Below are positions 17,408 to 24,772 of a stretch of 64,000 bases of DNA, in pieces. Below the pieces are notes generated by a model. That model saw nothing but the letters and a program-made list of their open reading frames with translations. It searched no databases and was not told where the DNA came from. The DNA is taken from the NCBI RefSeq assembly GCF_034521915.1, contig NZ_JAXHLU010000016.1:62001-126000 (forward strand), written 5' to 3'. Each line of letters starts with the position of its first letter. Within the stretch, counting starts at the first letter, position 1. The DNA is from Fodinibius sp034521915. GTDB lineage: Bacteria > Bacteroidota > Rhodothermia > Balneolales > Balneolaceae. A program made the position numbers and the translations under genes.

Positions 17408-18265
17408 ATGTCAGCTAAGAAGTCAGAAATAGAATCGCTTGTTTACCTGTTGGATGACCCCGATCCATTTGTGAAATCACAGGTGCGTAATCGTTTGTTT
17501 GAGCTCGGTGAAACAGCGGTACCGTTGCTCGATCAACAGAAAAGTGAAACCAGTGATGCAGAATCGCGGGAACTCATCAATGAGATTATTCAACATATTA
17601 CCTTCGGTAGCGTAGAGCAGGATTTTATGGATGTGCTAGAAGGTGGATTCTCGAATTTAGAGCAGCTCGAGAATGCCGTATTTATTTTATCGCGATTTGA
17701 TAACCCTACGCTTCGCGAAAGCGAATACAAGGAAAAGCTCGATCGATTTGCTGACATGATTGCCGATGATGTCCGTTATTCGCTTAGCGAAACTCAGAAA
17801 ATGCACAAAGTTCTCAATTTTGTATTTGAGGATCTGGAATTTAGCGGCAGCACGAGTGACTATTATAATCCCCATAATTCATATTTGAATCGTGTGATCG
17901 ACCGGCGGGAAGGGTTACCTATTTCGCTGGCTTTAATAGTGCTATTTATTGGACGTCGCCTGGATCTGCCGTTTTATGGGATTAATATGCCGATTCATTT
18001 TATGATGAAGTACAAAACGGCGAACGAAGAAATCTTGATTGATCCCTTTGACCACGGAAAAGTCGTCACCTATGATCAGTGTTATTACTTTTTGAAGCAG
18101 AATGGGGTAGAACCCAGGAGCGAACATTTTAAGAACAGCAGTGAGGAAGATATCCTTGCTCGCTGTATTCAGAATCTCATCAACAGCTATGAAAAAAGAG
18201 ATAAGTTGGATACGGTAGAAAGCTTAAAGAAGTTATTGAATACAGTTGAGATCATGGTTCGTTGA
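17408..18265 (+). CDS. SirB1-like transglutaminase-fold protein with HEAT-like N-terminus
   Basis: 285 residues. The first 70 residues look like helical HEAT-type repeats (LVYLLDDPDPFVKSQVRNRL). Residues about 130-220 match the SirB1/transglutaminase-like domain, with NPHNSYLNRVIDRREGLPIS followed by LALIVLFIGRRLDLPFYGIN and MPIHFMMKY. A catalytic Cys is not seen at the usual place, as is common in SirB1-type proteins, which are thought to be non-catalytic. Function unclear. The gene stands alone and diverges from arcA; a terminator follows. Confidence 0.85.
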   Translation: MSAKKSEIESLVYLLDDPDPFVKSQVRNRLFELGETAVPLLDQQKSETSDAESRELINEIIQHITFGSVEQDFMDVLEGGFSNLEQLENAVFILSRFDNPTLRESEYKEKLDRFADMIADDVRYSLSETQKMHKVLNFVFEDLEFSGSTSDYYNPHNSYLNRVIDRREGLPISLALIVLFIGRRLDLPFYGINMPIHFMMKYKTANEEILIDPFDHGKVVTYDQCYYFLKQNGVEPRSEHFKNSSEEDILARCIQNLINSYEKRDKLDTVESLKKLLNTVEIMVR

Positions 18266-18363
18266 TAAACCCTGTATGAATTACCTGCATTTACATTTTG
18301 AACTCTATACATAATTTGCCATTTTACAGGGCGCCTTTTTAGGCGTCTCTCTTGATGAATAGT

Positions 18364-18397
18364 GGAGGCCCTACCTTGATCGGTAGGGTCTTTCCTT
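18364..18397 (+). terminator. Intrinsic terminator after the SirB1-like gene
   Basis: CCCTACC / GGTAGGG stem with a TTGATC loop (18369-18388), followed by TCTTTCCTTTTT. A smaller hairpin, CGCCT / AGGCG, lies just upstream at 18332-18345. The T-run is on the plus strand. Confidence 0.75.
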
Positions 18398-18432
18398 TTT
18401 GCACCTTTTCCTTTCTCAAAGAAGCAATAGTT

Positions 18433-20730
18433 TTAGAGTTCAAACCCAAACGCGTCTTTTTCTTCGTTGGCAAACTCAAAAGGATTGATTTGCTCTGCCA
18501 GATCGTAAAATGAGTCTGCCTCTTCTTTGTTGCCGCTAAATTTGTGGATATCACCGGCCAGCTTATAGAGCATCGGATTTGCCGGTGCGTGATCCATTAG
18601 TTCTTTTAACATGGGTATAGCTTGGTCGAGGTCTTTATTCTCTACAAGTATAGCCAAACGATACAAATCGGAGCGGAGCGATTCATTCTGTGGTTTAAGC
18701 TGATTGAGATAGTGTGTACAGCGCGAATAAATGTTGCGGTTAAAGTAAAAGCGCACCAGTTGATAAATGAGAGATGAAGGGATATCAACGTTGTTGAGCT
18801 TGTCTTCAAGGCGACGCATAATTTCTCGCTCCTCCATCACCATAAACAGGTGTACGAGCTTGCAAAGAGTTTCCTTATCGTGCTGGGCATTTAGGATTTC
18901 CGTTTTCAGCTCATCAGTAAAAAGCTGCTCAAATTGCTGCTGAACTTTAGGTTCGGGGAATAACGGGTTCACCAGATCGTCGAGCGCCAACAGCTGGTCG
19001 AAGGTGCTTAGTGATTTTAGTTCATCTTTGGAAAAGACTTCGATATTCCACTTTTCATTAAAATAGGATACATTTTTCCAGTACTGCTCGCTTTCGGTAT
19101 CCAGATCCAGTGAAAATGTGGTGGTACCGAAGTGGTGCTTAACCTGAATGTGCGGAGCAATACCGACTCTAAAATCCTTGGAACGAGCCTGAAAACAAAG
19201 GTCAATATCCTCAAAAAATGCCAGCTGGAAGGCCTCATCCATTTTTAAATTTGCATCCGCTCGCAGCATCATACAAAAGCTGTCCAGATATTCCGCTCGA
19301 ATAAGATCCGGATCGTCTTCTTGAACGTTCTGGGTTGATTGATCAGGATTGAGGGTTTTGTTCGTAGTGGGGCCGATAACAGCATACTTGGGATGAGACT
19401 CCATCAAGTCTCGAAGCTGGGTAATAGCATCATCAACAAACTCAATGTCGTTGTGGACGATACAGGCATATTCCCCGTTTACCTTCTCCATAGCCTGATT
19501 TACAGAGGCGGCAAAGCCCGCATTCTTTTTATTGGTGATTACCCGGCAGTTCAAAAAGTTCCTTTCTTTGAGCTCATCCAAATAGTCATGGGTGTTATCT
19601 AAGCTGGCGTTGTCAATGACAATGAGCTCGAGTTGAGAGGTATCGCACTGTTCTGAAACCGAAAGCAGGCAGTGTTCAAGGGCAGGTTTACCGTAGGTAG
19701 TCGTTGGAATAATCAGGCTTACCGCTACATCTTCGGGATCAGCCGGCTGGTGTGTTTCAGGGGATGGTTGTTGCTTTGTTTCCTGCTCCTGCTCTTGTTC
19801 TTTTTGAGATTTGGAAACCTGGTGCTTGAGCTCCGATGCCTCTACATATCGACGCTTTTTTTCGAGGATCTCAATTTTGAGGTTGCGTGCACCACTGTGA
19901 CTTGGATTGTTCTCCAGCACCTCTTCGATTAGTTCCAGTGCCGAATTAAATCGGCCGTCCTGTTTTAACTTCACTGCTTCGTTAAGCAGGTCGTTGTCGT
20001 AAGATTTCTTTGATTTGGCCGGCAGCTTTTGAATGGTTTCAAGAATCGTTTCCCGCATTGTATCGCCGTAATCAGCCCGCCGAAGCAGAGTTAGCAGTAA
20101 CTCTTGACGAAGGCTGAAGTCGGGCTCGGGGGCTTCAACAAGGCTGCTTGGGATAAACCAGCTTTTGGCGCTTTTAATTGGTGAGAGATCACCCAACCGG
20201 GCTGCAAGTTCAAGTCCATGGAATTCCTTTAAGTAGGGATTGAAGAACCTGTTGGCAGTTGAAAGGGCTGATAAATCCCAGATAAAAGATCCGTTTTGTG
20301 GCCAGTTCTTTTGTCGAGCAAGATCAATCCACTCTTTGTAACTGGTTGGCAGCGTATGATTTTGAAGCGCCAGAACACTATCGGTTGATTCGGTAAGCTG
20401 CTCTAACCGGAGACTTAATTGTTCGATGTCAATTTCAGAAATAGACTGCGGTGCCCAGAAAAGTCGTCCGTTCCTTTGTGATAATATTTCATTTAACGAG
20501 TTACCCAATCCCGATGGCTTCTCGTGGGTAAAATAGAAGGTTTGTTCGTGCTGGTAATAGTCCAGAACTGATTGAATAACTTCATCACTGTTGTCGGTAG
20601 ATCCGTCATCAACAATAAAAAGTTCAAAGGGGATACCTGAAATTTCATAGAGTGATGTCAGGGTCGATTCAATAACATCCCGATGATTTTGCACAACGAT
20701 GGATACCGTAAGCAGCGGCTTTTTTGGCAT
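18433..20730 (-). CDS. Protein with two family-2 glycosyltransferase domains joined by TPR
   Basis: 765 residues. A first GT-A domain (about 1-130) begins LLTVSIVVQNHRDVIESTL and carries LFIVDDGSTDNSDEV. A TPR-like linker follows (about 240-320, AVKLKQDGRFNSALELIEEV). A second GT2 domain (about 335-560) has VSLIIPTTTYGKPALEHCLL, IVIDNASLDNTHDYLDEL and ACIVHNDIEFVDDAI. More TPR-like helices fill the rest to 765. No membrane segment, so cytosolic. Double-domain GT2 proteins often act on surface polysaccharide or protein glycans, but no such cluster is present here. The first domain lacks a clear downstream DxD, so it may be catalytically weak. Confidence 0.88.
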   Translation of the reverse strand: MPKKPLLTVSIVVQNHRDVIESTLTSLYEISGIPFELFIVDDGSTDNSDEVIQSVLDYYQHEQTFYFTHEKPSGLGNSLNEILSQRNGRLFWAPQSISEIDIEQLSLRLEQLTESTDSVLALQNHTLPTSYKEWIDLARQKNWPQNGSFIWDLSALSTANRFFNPYLKEFHGLELAARLGDLSPIKSAKSWFIPSSLVEAPEPDFSLRQELLLTLLRRADYGDTMRETILETIQKLPAKSKKSYDNDLLNEAVKLKQDGRFNSALELIEEVLENNPSHSGARNLKIEILEKKRRYVEASELKHQVSKSQKEQEQEQETKQQPSPETHQPADPEDVAVSLIIPTTTYGKPALEHCLLSVSEQCDTSQLELIVIDNASLDNTHDYLDELKERNFLNCRVITNKKNAGFAASVNQAMEKVNGEYACIVHNDIEFVDDAITQLRDLMESHPKYAVIGPTTNKTLNPDQSTQNVQEDDPDLIRAEYLDSFCMMLRADANLKMDEAFQLAFFEDIDLCFQARSKDFRVGIAPHIQVKHHFGTTTFSLDLDTESEQYWKNVSYFNEKWNIEVFSKDELKSLSTFDQLLALDDLVNPLFPEPKVQQQFEQLFTDELKTEILNAQHDKETLCKLVHLFMVMEEREIMRRLEDKLNNVDIPSSLIYQLVRFYFNRNIYSRCTHYLNQLKPQNESLRSDLYRLAILVENKDLDQAIPMLKELMDHAPANPMLYKLAGDIHKFSGNKEEADSFYDLAEQINPFEFANEEKDAFGFEL

Positions 20731-20910
20731 AAGTATGCAACCCGAAATTGATTGTTAATTCGCTGAAATATACGAGGTGAGAGATAAAAGGCGAAAAGTA
20801 TTCATTGGCGAATGATCGTCAGAAATATAAAAGTTTGAGAAACGGCTCAATTTAGTGGTTATATTTTTTTATACTGAATTTTCAAAAAGCGAAAAATCCA
20901 AAGTTGTCTG

Positions 20911-21330
20911 ATGATGAATATTCTTAAGAATCAATTGCTGATAATAATAACTATTGTAGTGATATCTTTTTTACAAGGGTGCGGACCGTTGGAATCGGTA
21001 TCAGGGAATCAGTCAAAGACATACAAGCAGGATTTTAATACGATGATAAATACGGTGGAAAAAGCTATAAGAGGTCGTTCACTGGAGATAAACTTTACCC
21101 AAAAGTCGGATGACGGGAATCGATATTTTGTGACATTTCATTCTACATCTTACGTCAATACTCAAAATCAGCGTAGAGATCAAGGGGAGATAATTATTGA
21201 GCGCATTGGAGATAATGAAACAAAGATTACGATAAACAATCCAGAATATGAACCTACGACCCCTAGTCATCATCGAGAAAAATATGACAAAGAGTTAATA
21301 GAAGAGATCGAGAGAATATTGAAACAGTAA
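20911..21330 (+). CDS. Unknown lipoprotein (139 aa)
   Basis: Family not recognised. The start MMNILKNQLLIIITIVVISF followed by LQGCGPL is a lipoprotein signal with lipobox LQGC at about residue 24. The mature part alternates short beta strands (for example RYFVTFHSTSYV, GEIIIERIGDN, TKITINNPEYE) and ends in a Lys/Glu-rich helix. This arrangement recalls small DUF3568-type lipoproteins, not firmly. It lies 155 bp upstream of the exporter adaptor gene and in the same direction, but the regulatory sequence between them suggests separate transcription. Confidence 0.7.
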   Translation: MMNILKNQLLIIITIVVISFLQGCGPLESVSGNQSKTYKQDFNTMINTVEKAIRGRSLEINFTQKSDDGNRYFVTFHSTSYVNTQNQRRDQGEIIIERIGDNETKITINNPEYEPTTPSHHREKYDKELIEEIERILKQ

Positions 21331-21369
21331 CAATATCTGTTTAGGTAATACTTCATTTGCTGACATTTC

Positions 21370-21397
21370 TGTAACAAATAGGTTCTCAGAAACTCTT
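21370..21397 (+). promoter_or_regulatory. Bipartite sequence shared with the exporter permease gene, copy 1
   Basis: TGTAACAAATAGG (21370-21382), nine bases, then ACTCTT (21392-21397). The same two blocks with the same nine-base gap recur at 24685-24712 upstream of the permease gene. Here the block lies 88 bp before the adaptor start. A shared regulator or promoter class is inferred. Confidence 0.5.
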
Positions 21398-21484
21398 GTT
21401 TTAGTTAATGGTCAATGGATAAGTATGTTCCGGCAATTCTGGGTAAAAAAATTTTGAAAAGTTAATATAAAGTAGGGCTTATTA

Positions 21485-22774
21485 ATGGCCACGGAGAATA
21501 ATTCACGCATTTCCAGTAAGGGAATGGATAAAAAAATTGAGAAAGGCAGTTGGAGTAAGAAGCAGCTGGGAATGCTTGTCGGAGGAATGGCTATTCTTGC
21601 GATTTTTATATACAGCTTTGTATTTATGGATACACGGTCTACCCTAAATGTGGATCGGGAAATCATAAATATTAGTACGGTTCAGCAAGAATCTTTTCAA
21701 GATTTTATTCAGGTAACAGGCACAGTCCAGCCCATCCAGACAATGTATCTGGACGCGGTAGAGGGAGGCGTTGTCGATGAGATTTATAAAGAGTCAGGAG
21801 CAATGGTAGAGCGGGGAGATACGATTGTTACCCTGTCCAATTCTGATTTGCGTCTCAACGTCCTGCAACAAACTTCCGCTATTTATGATCAGATCAACCA
21901 AACGCGAAATTCTCGCCTCAATATTGAACAAAATACGCTGAGTCTGAAAGAGCGGTTGGCTCAGGCAAAAAATCAGTTAGAAATAACGAAATCGAACTAT
22001 GAGCGCGAGAAGAAGTTATACGAGCAAAATCTTATTGCCGAGCAGCAGTTTCTGGAAACGCAAGAGAACTATGAATATCAGCAGAAGCGGTACGATTTGA
22101 TTTATGAATCCTTTAAGCAGGATTCTATAAAGTCGAGCCAACAGCTTCGCCAGATCGATCAATCGTTGGAGCGAATGTGGACGAGCTTGGAAGCGGTGCA
22201 AAATATTTTAGATCGTCTGGTGGTGACGGCTCCAATATCGGGACAACTATCTACCATTGAGCTTAACCCGGGGCAATCCATTACATCCAGCGAGCGAATT
22301 GGTCAGGTCGATATTTTAGATAACTATAAGGTTCGTGTACAAATAGATGAGTATTACCTTTCCAGGGTTACCCAGGGATTAAAAGGTACCTTCGATTACA
22401 ACGGGCAGACCCATCAGCTGGAAATTGCCAAGGTATATCCGGTTGTAGAGAATGGCCAATTTAAGGTGGATATGGAATTTACCGGTGAGGTCCCCGAGGA
22501 TCTTACTCGCGGACAGACGCTTCGTATTCAGCTTATGCTGGGCAAATCAGGATCTACATTAGTATTGGACAGAGGTGGATTTTATCAAAAAACCGGTGGT
22601 AATTGGATATATAAAATTACGGAAGATGGCGATAAAGCGGTGAAGCATGACATCCGGCTGGGACGACAGAATCCTAATTATTTTGAAGTACTTTCCGGAC
22701 TTGATGAGGGAGATCGCGTGATAATTTCTGATTACGGTTCTTTTGGCGAAAATGAGGTTCTAAACATTGAGTAA
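21485..22774 (+). CDS. MacA/HlyD-type periplasmic adaptor of an ABC exporter
   Basis: 429 residues. One N-terminal transmembrane helix (about 34-55), a barrel-sandwich segment (VDEIYKESGAMVERGDTIVT), a long coiled-coil hairpin (about 135-240, LNIEQNTLSLKERLAQAK), then LDRLVVTAPISGQLSTIELN and beta-barrel parts typical of membrane fusion proteins. It links an inner-membrane transporter to an outer-membrane channel. The ATPase gene follows after 36 bp and the permease is three genes on, so it is the adaptor of a MacAB-like exporter. Substrate unknown. The start at 21485 precedes a charged cytosolic stretch. Confidence 0.92.
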   Translation: MATENNSRISSKGMDKKIEKGSWSKKQLGMLVGGMAILAIFIYSFVFMDTRSTLNVDREIINISTVQQESFQDFIQVTGTVQPIQTMYLDAVEGGVVDEIYKESGAMVERGDTIVTLSNSDLRLNVLQQTSAIYDQINQTRNSRLNIEQNTLSLKERLAQAKNQLEITKSNYEREKKLYEQNLIAEQQFLETQENYEYQQKRYDLIYESFKQDSIKSSQQLRQIDQSLERMWTSLEAVQNILDRLVVTAPISGQLSTIELNPGQSITSSERIGQVDILDNYKVRVQIDEYYLSRVTQGLKGTFDYNGQTHQLEIAKVYPVVENGQFKVDMEFTGEVPEDLTRGQTLRIQLMLGKSGSTLVLDRGGFYQKTGGNWIYKITEDGDKAVKHDIRLGRQNPNYFEVLSGLDEGDRVIISDYGSFGENEVLNIE

Positions 22775-22810
22775 CCATGCTAATACTTGAAAACATTAAT
22801 GCGTTAGACT

Positions 22811-23500
22811 ATGATCAAGACAAATAATCTTAAAAAGGTATATACAACTGAGGAAGTTGAAACAACAGCTCTTAATGGCATTGATCTGGAAATAAAAGAA
22901 GGAGAGTTTTGTGCTATTATGGGTCCCTCGGGATGCGGAAAATCAACCCTGCTCAATATTTTGGGACTGCTCGATAATCCCACAGAAGGAACTTATCAAT
23001 TTCTGGATTATGAAGTATCCGATAAATCGGAGCGCGAGCGAGCCCGGTTGCGTAAAGGGAATATCGGTTTTGTATTTCAGAGTTTTAATCTGATTGATGA
23101 GCTTACCGTTTTCGAAAATGTAGAGCTTCCACTGCTATATTTGGGGATGCCCGAAGATGAGCGCAAAGAAAAGGCAGAAGCTGCTATCGAGCGCATGAAT
23201 ATGATGCATCGCCGTAATCACTTTCCCCAGCAGCTTTCCGGTGGACAGCAGCAACGCGTAGCTATAGCTCGTGCTGTTGTGGCAAATGCCAAATTAATTC
23301 TTGCCGATGAGCCTACTGGGAATCTGGATTCTGACCACGGTAATGAAGTGATGAAATTATTGGCAGAGCTTAATGATCAGGGGACGACTATTGTAATGGT
23401 GACCCACTCACCACACGACGCCGGTTACGCAGAACGAACGATTAATTTGTTTGACGGACAAATAGTACAAGAGGAAGTCAAAGAAGAATTTCATGTGTAG
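22811..23500 (+). CDS. MacB/LolD-type ABC transporter ATP-binding subunit
   Basis: 229 residues with all ATPase motifs: Walker A GPSGCGKST at about 39-47, Q-loop in FVFQSFNLIDELTVFENV, signature LSGGQQQRVAIARA, Walker B LILADEPTGNLDS and the switch His in VMVTHSPHD. This is the MacB/LolD/FtsE type that works with FtsX-like permeases. It sits between the adaptor and, one gene further, an 817-residue permease, so it energises that exporter. Intact. Confidence 0.95.
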   Translation: MIKTNNLKKVYTTEEVETTALNGIDLEIKEGEFCAIMGPSGCGKSTLLNILGLLDNPTEGTYQFLDYEVSDKSERERARLRKGNIGFVFQSFNLIDELTVFENVELPLLYLGMPEDERKEKAEAAIERMNMMHRRNHFPQQLSGGQQQRVAIARAVVANAKLILADEPTGNLDSDHGNEVMKLLAELNDQGTTIVMVTHSPHDAGYAERTINLFDGQIVQEEVKEEFHV

Positions 23501-23570
23501 AACACAATGATCCGGCAGTTGTATTTATCTCACAGTTGGAACCTTATGGTTATATTTATCCTTCAATAAT

Positions 23571-24653
23571 TTGAGATATAAGTTTAGGAGTATAAACCAA
23601 ATTATTGAGATTGTGAGAGTATCAGCAAGTTTTATCAAAGCTGCTGGATATAGCCTGTTTTTATTTTTTTTGATTGGTATTTTTAATGCTGATGCCCGGT
23701 CGATATCTTCGGCGGATTCTGTATCCCTTCAGCAAATCCAGCAAAGTGCTTCCTCCATTAACTCCGTTACCAGCCTGTTGATTCAGCAAAACGGCAAGCA
23801 GTTAGCCGAATTTTATTTTAACGGGATGGAAAAAGGTGAGCCGACGAATATCAAATCTGCATCAAAAAGCATTATTTCGCTGTTGGTGGGCATAGCCGTT
23901 GAGAATGGATATATAAAAACCGTCAACCAGCCGATAGAACCCTACTTCGAAGATTACTTTAATGCCAACCCCGATTCGATAAAAGAATCCATTACGATTA
24001 AAGATTTGCTAACGATGCGATCGGGACTTGAAACTACCAGTTTCCATAATTACGGGCGCTGGGTTATCAGTGATAACTGGATCAAATTCGCCTTGGATCA
24101 GCCCCTCGAAAAACAGCCCGGTGGTGATATGGCCTACAGCACCGGAACTTCGCATCTGTTATCGGTCATTATAAGCAAGGCCACAGGGATGAGCACCAGA
24201 GCTTTTGCCGAAGAATATCTGTTTCATCCGATGAATATAAAGTTGGGCGGATGGGATCGGGATCCACAGGGATATTATATGGGAGGTAATAATATGGCGC
24301 TGGCTCCTGATGATATGATCAAAATTGGGCAAATGTTGTTGAATAGAGGCCGCTACAATGGACAAAGAATTGTATCGAAAGATTGGATTGTTGATTCCTT
24401 TAAAACCTATACCCGCAGCAATTATAATCCATACGATTATGGCTATATGTGGTGGAATAAACCGGTTGGCAATTATAAAGTTTATTTTGCCTGGGGGTAT
24501 GGCGGACAATATATATTTATAATTCCAAAACTTGACGCCACTATTGTGCTAACCGGCGCACTGGATAATGCCACGCAATCGCGCAGCTACAAAGAGCCGG
24601 TTTTTGACCTGCTTGACGAACAGATTATTCCCTATCTGAAATCTTCAAAATAA
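23571..24653 (+). CDS. Beta-lactamase-fold serine hydrolase inside the exporter cluster
   Basis: 360 residues from a TTG; no ATG occurs upstream in frame. A GTG at 23613 would give a cleaner signal peptide (RVSASFIKAAGYSLFLFFLI), so the start is uncertain. The fold is class C beta-lactamase / PBP-like: catalytic S96-x-x-K99 in KSASKSIIS, Tyr motif AYSTGTSHLL, and GYGGQYIFI in place of KTG. The protein is exported. Relatives include esterases, D-aminopeptidases and carboxypeptidases; which applies is unclear. It lies 70 bp after the ATPase gene and before the permease, an unusual position. Confidence 0.87.
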   Translation: MRYKFRSINQIIEIVRVSASFIKAAGYSLFLFFLIGIFNADARSISSADSVSLQQIQQSASSINSVTSLLIQQNGKQLAEFYFNGMEKGEPTNIKSASKSIISLLVGIAVENGYIKTVNQPIEPYFEDYFNANPDSIKESITIKDLLTMRSGLETTSFHNYGRWVISDNWIKFALDQPLEKQPGGDMAYSTGTSHLLSVIISKATGMSTRAFAEEYLFHPMNIKLGGWDRDPQGYYMGGNNMALAPDDMIKIGQMLLNRGRYNGQRIVSKDWIVDSFKTYTRSNYNPYDYGYMWWNKPVGNYKVYFAWGYGGQYIFIIPKLDATIVLTGALDNATQSRSYKEPVFDLLDEQIIPYLKSSK

Positions 24654-24684
24654 TACTTCAATTGTTGTAATTCGGGGTTAATTT

Positions 24685-24712
24685 TGTAACAAATAGGGAT
24701 GTTATCACTCTT
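24685..24712 (+). promoter_or_regulatory. Bipartite sequence shared with the exporter adaptor gene, copy 2
   Basis: TGTAACAAATAGG (24685-24697), nine bases, then ACTCTT (24707-24712), identical in both blocks and spacing to copy 1 at 21370. It ends 60 bp before the permease start. Confidence 0.5.
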
Positions 24713-24772
24713 CTATACTGTTGTTGAATGTATTCTTGAGAGACAATTGGGTTTTTGACACTAATAAGGGCT

